Positions 54,909-62,472 of a stretch of DNA of 64,000 bases are shown here, piece by piece (positions within the stretch are counted from its first letter, which is position 1; each line of letters begins with the position of its first letter). The notes below the pieces were generated by a model. The model saw only the letters and a program-made list of their open reading frames with translations. It did no database searches and had not been told where the DNA came from. The position numbers were made by a program, and so were the translations under genes. Origin of the DNA: Methylocystis sp. (GTDB lineage Bacteria > Pseudomonadota > Alphaproteobacteria > Rhizobiales > Beijerinckiaceae); the NCBI GenBank assembly GCA_020252485.1, contig JADCCX010000002.1, positions 186,001-250,000 on the forward strand, read 5' to 3'.

Positions 54909-55757
54909 ATGCGCCGTTTTCTCCGCTCATTTGGATGGTTTGCCATTCTATTTGCTGGCTATCTTGCGCCCGCGCGGGCGCAGGAGCGGGTGGAGATTCC
55001 CCAAGGCGAGGCGCGGCCCCTGAAGGCGGTGTTGTTCCGGCCTTCAGGACCAGGGCCTTTCCCGGCAGTGGTCGCGTTGCATGGCTGCGGCGGGCTGGGC
55101 AGCGGGACGGCGATGATCGGCGGCCGGCATGCCGATTGGGGCCAGCGTCTCGCGGATCAGGGCTATATCGTGCTTTTCCCGGATTCTTTTGGCTCGCGGG
55201 GCCTTGGACCACAATGTCTTGTCCGTGATCGGACCGTCAGGCCAAGCAAGGAGCGGGTCTCTGACGCCTATGCCGCAAAAGCCTGGCTGCAGCAGCGTCC
55301 CGATGTCATCGCCGACAAGGTGTCGCTGCTCGGCTGGTCGAATGGCGGCTCCAGCGTTCTGTGGAGTCTCGCCGACGAGCGCAAGCCGCAGGACGGGCGT
55401 CCCGATTTCAACGCGGCCGTCGCCTTCTATCCAGGCTGCCGGCAAGTGACCCAGTCGGCCGGGCGGCGGGATTGGGCGAGCCGGCTGCCGCTGCTGATCC
55501 TGATCGGCGAAGCCGATACCTGGACCCCTGCCGAACCCTGCAGGGATCTCGTCAAGCTCATGCAAGCAGGCGGGCGCAACGCGACGATCATCACTTACGC
55601 CAATGCCGTGCACGAGTTCGATCACCCCAACCGCCAGCCGACGAAGCGAACGGGCTTGGCCTTCACCTCGGATGATTCCGGCGAGGCCATGGTCGGCACC
55701 GACTACGAGGCGCGGGCCGATGCGCTGGCGCGTGTCCCCGCTTTCCTGAAGCGCTGA
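54909..55757 (+). CDS. secreted dienelactone hydrolase family protein
   Basis: The 282-residue protein starts MRRFLRSFGWFAILFAGYLAPARA, a signal peptide with cleavage near ARAQ, so it is probably periplasmic. The alpha/beta-hydrolase motifs are VVALHGCGGLG, the nucleophile LLGWSNGGSSVLW (GxSxG) and the late VHEFDHPNRQP for the histidine. The substrate is unknown. ATG 54909 is chosen because it begins the signal peptide and has AAGG just upstream; an earlier in-frame start at 54834 lacks support. Confidence 0.84.
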   Translation: MRRFLRSFGWFAILFAGYLAPARAQERVEIPQGEARPLKAVLFRPSGPGPFPAVVALHGCGGLGSGTAMIGGRHADWGQRLADQGYIVLFPDSFGSRGLGPQCLVRDRTVRPSKERVSDAYAAKAWLQQRPDVIADKVSLLGWSNGGSSVLWSLADERKPQDGRPDFNAAVAFYPGCRQVTQSAGRRDWASRLPLLILIGEADTWTPAEPCRDLVKLMQAGGRNATIITYANAVHEFDHPNRQPTKRTGLAFTSDDSGEAMVGTDYEARADALARVPAFLKR

Positions 55758-55770
55758 ACGAAGAGCAAAC

Positions 55771-57327
55771 TCACATCTGGCCGCCGCTCTCGTCCTCCGG
55801 GAAAAGGCCAGGAATATTGGACTGGTACCAGCTGCGCAGTTCAGCGAGCGCCGGATGCGCGAGCGCGGAGCGGACATAACCTTCGATCCGAGGCAGATGC
55901 CTGATATAGCCCGGCTTGCCGTCGCGGTGCTTCAACCGGGCGAAGATGCCGAGGATCTTGGTCGCCCTTTGCGCGGCCATGACGGAATAATCCCGGGCGA
56001 ACAACGGCACATTGAACGCCGGGTCCTTTTCGCGCCGCAGTTTCGCATAGGCGCCCAAAAGGCGGATCTCGAGGCCCGGCTCCGGGTCGACCCTCGCGTC
56101 CTGCGCCAGGCTGGCCACGTCGTAGGCGGCATGCCCGAGGACGGCATCCTGGAAATCGATCAGACCGATCCGCCCGATGCCTTGCCGTTCGGGAAGCCAC
56201 ATCAGATTGGGTGAATGATAGTCGCGCAGCACCCAGGTCCTGGGCGCCCTGATGACCTCGCCGAGGATGGCTTTCCACAGATTGACAAATGTCCCGCGGG
56301 CTGAGGCGGCGAGGCCGCTGCGGCCGCGATGGGGCAGGTACCAGTCGAGCATCAGTTCCGCCTCGATGAGCAGGGCATCGAGATCATAGGGCGGAATGCG
56401 ATACTCGATTTCGTCCGTCACCGGCAGGCGGTCGGGCAGCAATTGCGAATGCAGATAAGCGAGCACCTCGATCGCGGCGAGATAACGCTCCGTATCGGGC
56501 TTGCCATCCAAAAGGACGGTGTCGGCGCCCAGATCTTCGGTGATCAGCAGTCCGGCCTTGAGATCCATGGCCAGGATCGCCGGAGCCGAAAGGCCCAGGC
56601 CCCGCAGGCCTTTCGCCATCGCCACGAAGGGTTTCACATCCTCAGCCAGGCGGGCGATGGCGCTGTAGGGCTTGCCGTAGCGGATTGGCGGACCATCGGG
56701 CCTGGGCGGCGCGATCATCAGGATCGCGGTTTCATTGCCGCGCTTCAGGCGCTCATAGGCGCGGACTGAGGCGTCGCCGAGCATGTAGGTCCGGGCCGCG
56801 TCATCCCAGCCGGACTGGATCAGCAGACGGTCGATGGCCTTCATGATGGAGACCCGCTGCGCCCAGATCCCGTAGCCCGTCACGACGGCGACGCGATGCT
56901 CGGGTCCCTCCTCGGGCTCCAGGATGAAGCCGACGTCCAGACGGTCGGCATTGAGCAGGTGGCCGGCGCGGTCGGCCCATTCCACAAGGACGAGCGCCCC
57001 GTCGGCGGCTTCCTCCCAGCCGAGTTCGGCCAGTTCGTTGGCCGAACCGATCCGGTAGAGATCGCAATGGACGATCGGATAGGCGGGCGTATCGTAGACC
57101 TGCATGATCGAGAAGGTGGGGCTCGGCACTTCAAGCTCCGGATCGCCGACCAGACAGCGGATCAGCGCCCGTGCGAATGTGGTCTTGCCGGATCCCAGAT
57201 CGCCGGTAAGGGTCATCAGCGTGTTGGGTCCGATTTCGCGGGCGAGCGCCTGCGCGAACCGCTCGGTGCTCTGGAGATTCGGAAGATCGATCACCCAGGT
57301 TGTCTCGGAAGCCAAGGCAGAACCCAT
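55771..57327 (-). CDS. bifunctional TsaE / AmgK-like phosphotransferase
   Basis: The 518-residue protein joins two domains. Residues 1 to about 155 are TsaE, the t6A tRNA-modification ATPase, with P-loop GDLGSGKTTFARALI and PTFSIMQVYDTPAYPIVHCDLYRI. From about residue 165 an aminoglycoside phosphotransferase-like domain contains VLRDYHSPNLMWLP and GLIDFQDAVLGHAAYDVASL, as in AmgK, the anomeric MurNAc/GlcNAc kinase. This fusion is known in Hyphomicrobiales. ATG at 57327 begins 4 bases after the divL stop. MurU, the usual next gene, is 44 kb away. Confidence 0.9.
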   Translation of the reverse strand: MGSALASETTWVIDLPNLQSTERFAQALAREIGPNTLMTLTGDLGSGKTTFARALIRCLVGDPELEVPSPTFSIMQVYDTPAYPIVHCDLYRIGSANELAELGWEEAADGALVLVEWADRAGHLLNADRLDVGFILEPEEGPEHRVAVVTGYGIWAQRVSIMKAIDRLLIQSGWDDAARTYMLGDASVRAYERLKRGNETAILMIAPPRPDGPPIRYGKPYSAIARLAEDVKPFVAMAKGLRGLGLSAPAILAMDLKAGLLITEDLGADTVLLDGKPDTERYLAAIEVLAYLHSQLLPDRLPVTDEIEYRIPPYDLDALLIEAELMLDWYLPHRGRSGLAASARGTFVNLWKAILGEVIRAPRTWVLRDYHSPNLMWLPERQGIGRIGLIDFQDAVLGHAAYDVASLAQDARVDPEPGLEIRLLGAYAKLRREKDPAFNVPLFARDYSVMAAQRATKILGIFARLKHRDGKPGYIRHLPRIEGYVRSALAHPALAELRSWYQSNIPGLFPEDESGGQM

Positions 57328-57331
57328 GCTG

Positions 57332-59872
57332 TCAGGCCACCTTCTGTCCGGCCGCGGTTCCTGCAGGCGCCTCGGCATTGAGCGGGAAACGGCACACAAC
57401 TGTTGTGCCAGCACCAGAATCCGATGTCAGCGCGACTTTGCCGTGGTGCAATTCGACGAAGGCCTTGACCATCGAAAGGCCGAGGCCCACGCCGCGATGG
57501 CTCGACCCTTCGGTATGGGTTTCGAACCTCTCGAAGATGCGCGACTGCGCTTCCGCCGGGATTCCGCGGCCTGAATCCGTGACGGTGAAATTCATCCATC
57601 CATCGTCGCGCCTCACCTTTACGGCGATGCTCTGGTTGGCGGACGAGAAACCGATGGCATTGGCGATGAGATGGAACAGGATCTGCCGGACGCGCCGCGG
57701 GTCGCCCTTGAACTTGCCGATATCGGCGGGGACATCGCTTTCGAGCGTGATTTCTGTTTGCGCGAGCTGGTCCTTCAGCGCGGTCGCCACAGCGTCGATC
57801 ACCTCCTGCGGCGCGATGCTCGCCAGATCCAGCGTAATGGCGCCGGCGTCGAGCGAGGCGAGATCGAAGATGTCGTTCATCAGCGACAGCAGCGCATCCG
57901 CCGAGCGCATGGTCGCCTCGGCATATTCTTTCTGTTTATCCGTGAGGGGACCAACGGTTTCGTTGGCGAGCATGGCGGTTGCCATCGTGACGTTCTGCAG
58001 CGGCGCGCGCAATTCATAGGAGACGTTCTGGATGAAGTCGTTCTTGAAGCGGCTGGCGGTTTCGAGGGCTTCGTTCTTGTCCTTCAGAGCCTCGTTCTTC
58101 TCCTGCAGGAACCGCTCGGCGTTCACGTTGGCGGTGATGTCTGCGAAGGTGGCCAGCGTCGCCCCGTCCGGCAGCGGCGAGGTGGCGCAATCGATGACCG
58201 AATTGTCGGCCCGGGTATCGCGGTGCTGCACGCTGCGGCGCGCATCGCTGAGGCCGGTGATCGCACCACGCAGCAAGGCCCAGGAATCGCTTTCCGCGGC
58301 GGCAGGGCAGCGCCGGATCAGTTCGTCGATATGCGGATTGTCCTGCAGAGCTTCACTATGGATGCGCCAGATGCTCGCGAAGGCGGCATTGGCGAGCTTG
58401 AGCTTGCCGTCCGAGCCGAAGACCGCAACGCCTTCCTTGAGGCTGTCCAGCGTTTCGCTCTGGACACGGGAGAGCGCCATGAACTGAGCCTCGAGGGTGA
58501 TGCGCTCCGTCATGTCGTGATAGAGGTAGCTCAGGCCGCCATCGGGGGTGGGATTGGCCACGACGCGCAGGATCCTGCTGTCCGGCAGGTGCCAGAGATG
58601 CTCCGCCGTGTCGGTGTTCTGGTAGCCGGCCAGCAACGCGTTCTTCCAGCTCCGGAAATCGACTTGCTCGGGAATGCGCCGGTCGGCTCGCAACCGATCG
58701 AGAATTTCGCTGTCAGCCGGATGGCTGTTCAAGAACTCAGGCGCCAGATTCCAGAGCTTCTGGTAGGCGGCGTTGCTGAAGCGGAGCTGCTGCTTGCGGT
58801 CGAAGATCGCTACGGCGATCGGCAATTCGTTGAGGGTGCGCACATGGGTCGCCATTTCGGCTTCCAGCTTGATACGCAGCGCCTCGGTTTCGGCGGCGTC
58901 GACGCCGATACCCCCGGAGCCGAAGGGCGTGCGGACATCGGAGACGTCAAGCATCGTGCGCCGGCCCGAAATGATCGTCGTGATCCGGTCGCGGTAGGGT
59001 TTCTCCGCGTTCTGCATGGCGATGCGCTCGCGCATCGGCCGGTCGATAAGCTCGATACCCTTGCTGATCGCCTCGTTCGGATGGCGGCAGTCGACCGCTT
59101 CGGCATAGGCCTTGTTGACCCAGGCCAGCCTTCCGTCCGGGTAGCGCAGCCAGAGTTGGTGGGGGAGGGCGTCAAGCACGGCGTGGAGCGCGGCCATCTC
59201 GCCGGTCAGCTTGCCGATCTTCTCCTCGGCCTTGATGCGCTCCATCCGGTCTCCCGATACCTCCCGGACGCGCATGACGGCGCGGCCCGCGACAGCGCGC
59301 CCTTCGATCTCGGCATGCTTGCCTGCCGAGGTATCCGCGGAGAACAAGAAGCCTTCGCCGTTGGCCTTCAGGCGTTCGACCCATTGTTCGAGCCGCTTCG
59401 CGTCGCCGGCCGCCAGCCACTGGCTGAAGCCCAGGATGCGGCGAGGCGCGCCCGCGCCGATCAGCAGGCTGACGTCGCCCTCGATGTCCGGCTCCGATTT
59501 CGGACTCGCCCAGGCCACGACGATATGCCGCTCGCCCGACATGAAGATCTCGGCGCGCTGCAGCGCCAGCTGCATCCGGCCGATCTCCGCATCCTGTTCG
59601 GCAAGGCGCCGGCTCCAGCGGCGCCTTCCGGTGATGTAAAGCGTGGCGACCGTCGCCGTCAGGATCAGCAGGCCGATGAAGATCAGCCCGAGCGGCCCTG
59701 ACAGGTCCATGATGACCGGGGCGCCGCTTTCCCGGGTGAGGATCGACAACCGGAGGCCAACGTCATCAGCCTGGGCATGGCCGGCGCTGATGACCGGCAG
59801 CAGGAGGCATGGACCCAAGCGCAAGGCTGCGCCGGACCCACGCTTTCCCCGCCTGCCGGCCTGGATGGCCAT
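57332..59872 (-). CDS. divL: DivL-like PAS-domain sensor kinase with Tyr in the H-box
   Basis: The 846-residue membrane protein has an N-terminal signal/transmembrane region (ALRLGPCLLLPVISAGHAQA and LIFIGLLILTATVATLYITG) and PAS-like segments (near LPHQLWLRYPDGRLAWVN, LPIAVAIFDRKQQLRFSN, LKEGVAVFGSDGKLKLAN). A dimerisation and ATPase module completes it. The H-box reads NVSYELRAPLQN, so tyrosine (residue 619, codon at 58016-58018) replaces the phosphoacceptor histidine, as in Caulobacter DivL. The ATPase motifs (NAIGF, DSGRGIP, GVGLGLSMV) are intact. DivL regulates the CckA-CtrA cell-cycle pathway. Start ATG 59872 begins the signal peptide. Confidence 0.88.
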   Translation of the reverse strand: MAIQAGRRGKRGSGAALRLGPCLLLPVISAGHAQADDVGLRLSILTRESGAPVIMDLSGPLGLIFIGLLILTATVATLYITGRRRWSRRLAEQDAEIGRMQLALQRAEIFMSGERHIVVAWASPKSEPDIEGDVSLLIGAGAPRRILGFSQWLAAGDAKRLEQWVERLKANGEGFLFSADTSAGKHAEIEGRAVAGRAVMRVREVSGDRMERIKAEEKIGKLTGEMAALHAVLDALPHQLWLRYPDGRLAWVNKAYAEAVDCRHPNEAISKGIELIDRPMRERIAMQNAEKPYRDRITTIISGRRTMLDVSDVRTPFGSGGIGVDAAETEALRIKLEAEMATHVRTLNELPIAVAIFDRKQQLRFSNAAYQKLWNLAPEFLNSHPADSEILDRLRADRRIPEQVDFRSWKNALLAGYQNTDTAEHLWHLPDSRILRVVANPTPDGGLSYLYHDMTERITLEAQFMALSRVQSETLDSLKEGVAVFGSDGKLKLANAAFASIWRIHSEALQDNPHIDELIRRCPAAAESDSWALLRGAITGLSDARRSVQHRDTRADNSVIDCATSPLPDGATLATFADITANVNAERFLQEKNEALKDKNEALETASRFKNDFIQNVSYELRAPLQNVTMATAMLANETVGPLTDKQKEYAEATMRSADALLSLMNDIFDLASLDAGAITLDLASIAPQEVIDAVATALKDQLAQTEITLESDVPADIGKFKGDPRRVRQILFHLIANAIGFSSANQSIAVKVRRDDGWMNFTVTDSGRGIPAEAQSRIFERFETHTEGSSHRGVGLGLSMVKAFVELHHGKVALTSDSGAGTTVVCRFPLNAEAPAGTAAGQKVA

Positions 59873-59924
59873 GCGCTTCGACCTCGGCTCATTCCTGGGG
59901 CTGGCCACAACGGCGCGATCGCCC

Positions 59925-59973
59925 GAATCACCCTGACACTACCGTTGCGCGGACTCGGTGAGGAAGTGGTTAA
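59925..59973 (-). promoter_or_regulatory. putative cell-cycle regulatory region of divL
   Basis: Upstream of divL are two GANTC sites (GAATC 59925-59929, GACTC 59952-59956) and TTAACCAC on the minus strand (59966-59973), which resembles the CtrA half-site TTAACCAT in 7 of 8 bases. All lie between the ahcY terminator and the divL start. This suggests control by CcrM methylation and/or CtrA; it is motif-based only. Confidence 0.4.
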
Positions 59974-59981
59974 TCTAGAGA

Positions 59982-60005
59982 AAAGCCCCGTATTTTCGGG
60001 GCTTT
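59982..60005 (-). terminator. intrinsic terminator after ahcY
   Basis: A perfect 9-bp stem (AAAGCCCCG / CGGGGCTTT) with a 6-base loop is followed on the minus strand by TTTT and a pyrimidine stretch. It lies about 70 bases beyond the ahcY stop and separates ahcY from divL. Confidence 0.7.
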
Positions 60006-60074
60006 GAAAGGTCAAAAAAACAGAGCGGGAACAGAACAGAATCAAAAAGTTCCCGCTTTTGCAAACGCCTGTGA

Positions 60075-61478
60075 TCAGTAGCGGTAAGCTTCCGGCTTGA
60101 ACGGGCCGGCGGGCTTCACGCCGATGTATTTTGCCTGCTCCTTGCTGAGGGTCGTGAGCTTGGCTCCAACCTTGGCGAGATGCAGCGCCGCCACCTTCTC
60201 GTCGAGGTGCTTGGGCAGCGTATAGACCTTGTTCTCGTATTGGGCGTGGTTGTTCCAGAGCTCGATCTGGGCGAGCGTCTGGTTCGAAAACGAGCAGGAC
60301 ATCACGAAGGACGGATGCCCCGTGGCGTTGCCGAGATTCACCAGCCGGCCCTGCGAGAGCAGGATGATGCGCCGGCCGGACGGGAACTCGATCTCGTCGA
60401 CCTGGGGTTTCACGTTATCCCACTTGAAGTTCTTGAGCGCGGCGACCTGGATCTCCGAGTCGAAGTGCCCGATATTGCAGACGATGGCGCGGTGCTTCAT
60501 TTGTCGCATGTGATCGAGCGTGATGACATCGAGGTTGCCCGTCGCTGTCACGAAGATATCGGCGCGCGGCGCCGCGTCCTCCATCGTCACGACCTCATAG
60601 CCTTCCATGGCGGCCTGGAGCGCGCAGATCGGGTCGATCTCCGTCACCAGAACGCGGCAGCCGGCCTGGCGCAGCGAGGCGGCCGAACCCTTGCCGACAT
60701 CGCCGTAGCCCGCGACCACGGCCACCTTGCCGGACATCATCACATCCGTGCCGCGGCGCAGCGCATCGACCAGCGATTCCCGGCAGCCGTAAAGGTTGTC
60801 GAACTTCGATTTCGTCACCGAGTCGTTGACGTTGATCGCCGGGAACGGCAGGCGGCCGTCCTTGGCGATCTCGTAGAGGCGGTGCACGCCGGTGGTGGTT
60901 TCCTCTGAAACGCCCTTGATCGCGTCGCGCGTGCGGGTGAACCAGCCCTTGTTCTCCTTGAGGATGCGTTTGATCAGCGCGAAGAAGATCGTCTCTTCCT
61001 CATTGCCTGGCTTGTCGAGGAAGGCGGTCTTTCCCGCTTCGGCTTCGGCGCCCAGGATGATGAGCATCGTCAGGTCGCCGCCATCATCGAGGATCATGTT
61101 CGGCGTGCCGCCGTCGCCCCATTGCGCGGTCCGGTAGACGTATTCCCAGTAATCCTCGAGCGTTTCGCCCTTGACGGCGAAGACGGGCGTGCCCGACGCC
61201 GCGATGGCGGCCGCCGCGTGGTCCTGCGTCGAAAAGATGTTGCAGGATGACCAGCGCACATCGGCGCCCAGATCCTTGAGCGTCTCGATCAGCACGGCGG
61301 TCTGGATCGTCATGTGCAGGCAGCCCGCGATGCGTGCGCCCTTCAGCGGGAACTTGCCCTTGTGCTCGGCGCGGATCGCCATGAGGCCGGGCATCTCGTC
61401 CTCCGCCATGTTGATTTCCTTGCGGCCGTAATCCGCAAGCTTGAGATCAGCGATGACATAGTCCTTGGCGACCGGCAT
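60075..61478 (-). CDS. ahcY: adenosylhomocysteinase
   Basis: AhcY splits S-adenosylhomocysteine into adenosine and homocysteine, relieving product inhibition of methyltransferases. The 467-residue protein has the NAD-binding motif [21 protein letters not shown], the substrate region [19 protein letters not shown], and the long C-terminus ending [11 protein letters not shown]. The length fits the bacterial form. It is preceded by a -35/-10 promoter and a perfect palindrome, and followed by a terminator. Confidence 0.97.
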   Translation of the reverse strand: MPVAKDYVIADLKLADYGRKEINMAEDEMPGLMAIRAEHKGKFPLKGARIAGCLHMTIQTAVLIETLKDLGADVRWSSCNIFSTQDHAAAAIAASGTPVFAVKGETLEDYWEYVYRTAQWGDGGTPNMILDDGGDLTMLIILGAEAEAGKTAFLDKPGNEEETIFFALIKRILKENKGWFTRTRDAIKGVSEETTTGVHRLYEIAKDGRLPFPAINVNDSVTKSKFDNLYGCRESLVDALRRGTDVMMSGKVAVVAGYGDVGKGSAASLRQAGCRVLVTEIDPICALQAAMEGYEVVTMEDAAPRADIFVTATGNLDVITLDHMRQMKHRAIVCNIGHFDSEIQVAALKNFKWDNVKPQVDEIEFPSGRRIILLSQGRLVNLGNATGHPSFVMSCSFSNQTLAQIELWNNHAQYENKVYTLPKHLDEKVAALHLAKVGAKLTTLSKEQAKYIGVKPAGPFKPEAYRY

Positions 61479-61518
61479 GGGTTGCTCCCTATCGATGGCG
61501 TTTCATATGATGCCGGGC

Positions 61519-61547
61519 CCTATAGCAGGGGCAGCCGGAGGCGGCAA
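61519..61547 (-). promoter_or_regulatory. predicted ahcY promoter
   Basis: On the minus strand TTGCCG (61542-61547) and TATAGG (61519-61524) are separated by exactly 17 bases. This is a fair housekeeping (sigma-70-type) promoter, about 40 bases upstream of the ahcY ATG. Confidence 0.55.
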
Positions 61548-61554
61548 TAAGGAT

Positions 61555-61570
61555 ATAAAGATTTCTTTAT
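61555..61570. promoter_or_regulatory. perfect palindromic operator upstream of the ahcY promoter
   Basis: ATAAAGATTTCTTTAT is a palindrome with 7-bp arms and a 2-base centre, starting 7 bases upstream of the predicted ahcY -35. Its place suggests a repressor or activator of SAM-cycle genes; an ArsR-type regulator such as SahR is a candidate, by analogy only. Confidence 0.55.
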
Positions 61571-61639
61571 GTCGTCTGCTCCGCTTGTCGATTCCGCGGA
61601 AGCGGCCAATGAAGGACCATCACCGTGCTGAGGGAAACC

Positions 61640-62236
61640 ATGATGGAGCCTGAGCAGACGAGGGGGGCGGGTCTGATCGAAATCCGCCTGGAATCCCTCG
61701 AACAATTCCTGCATGCCCTCGATCCCTTTCCCGCCAGAAACAGCAATCTGGAGCCGGACATCGCGGATTATGTGATCGATTGCGCGGCCGATCTGCCCGC
61801 CGGCGCCGACCTGGCGATCGTTGTACACCTGCGCGATTATGAGCCGTCGCAGGAGAAAGAGGCGGCGATGACCCAGATTTTTCACGCCTATTTTCGCGCA
61901 CGGGCTGATCTTGAAATGAAGCGGAAGCGGCAATCCTTCAGCGACGGACGCCAAAACCTGATGATTGGCATCTTCGCCGGGAGCCTCTGCATGCTCACGC
62001 TCTGGGTCTTGAATTCCATCGGCGGCGAGGCCTCGCTCTGGCGGTTCGTCCGGGAGAGCATCGTCGTCATCGGATGGGTCCTGGTCTGGAAGCCCGCCGA
62101 GATCTTTCTCTATGACTGGAAGCCCTTTGAGCGGCGGAAGAAACTCTTCCTCCGTCTGGCGCAGGCGCCGGTCAAGGTGCGGGCAACGCCCTGGCCGGAC
62201 AGCAGCCTGTTCGCCAGCCGGAGCCAGGTTCTGTGA
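61640..62236 (+). CDS. membrane protein of unknown function
   Basis: The 198-residue protein has a soluble N-terminal part (residues 1-95, with LIEIRLESLEQFLHALDPFP and ADLPAGADLAIVVHLRDYEP) and two hydrophobic segments (LMIGIFAGSLCMLTLWVLNSIG and VRESIVVIGWVLVWKPAEIFLYDW). The C-terminus is basic (PFERRKKLFLRLAQ). ATG at 61640 is chosen because GAGGGA sits about 4 bases upstream; GTG at 61625 is an alternative. It is divergent from ahcY and may share its operator region. I do not recognise a family. Confidence 0.75.
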   Translation: MMEPEQTRGAGLIEIRLESLEQFLHALDPFPARNSNLEPDIADYVIDCAADLPAGADLAIVVHLRDYEPSQEKEAAMTQIFHAYFRARADLEMKRKRQSFSDGRQNLMIGIFAGSLCMLTLWVLNSIGGEASLWRFVRESIVVIGWVLVWKPAEIFLYDWKPFERRKKLFLRLAQAPVKVRATPWPDSSLFASRSQVL

Positions 62237-62252
62237 TCACGGCCGGCCACGG

Positions 62253-62311
62253 TCCTGACGAGGCGCAACCCCCGGACCTGATCCGGGGGGAGCCTCGGGA
62301 CGGGCTCAGGA
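62253..62311. repeat. REP-like nested palindrome
   Basis: Arms TCCTGA (62253-62258), CGAGGC (62259-62264) and CCCCCGGA (62269-62276) are mirrored by TCCGGGGG (62282-62289), GCCTCG (62292-62297) and TCAGGA (62306-62311), around the loop CCTGA. It resembles the CCGGA..TCCGG intergenic palindromes common in alphaproteobacteria, and lies between convergent genes, where it could act as a bidirectional terminator. Confidence 0.6.
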
Positions 62312-62472
62312 TCAAATGCCTCATCCGGATGGTTTATCGAGGCTGGCCTGCGGCCAACACCTCGAATTGAGGGTGGGGGAAAAGGGGCCGTTCCATCCAC
62401 GCCATTCGTAATGCCAATCTTGCCGAAATAGCCGGGCTCTCCGGCCGGCAAGCGTCTGAATTAGAGAGATAG

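Noticed and set aside
57671-59701. 676-codon open frame on the plus strand opposite divL
   Set aside because: It is the antiphase of divL. It shows no domain, and its composition (Arg/Asp/Gly/Ala-rich) is what GC-rich antisense frames give.
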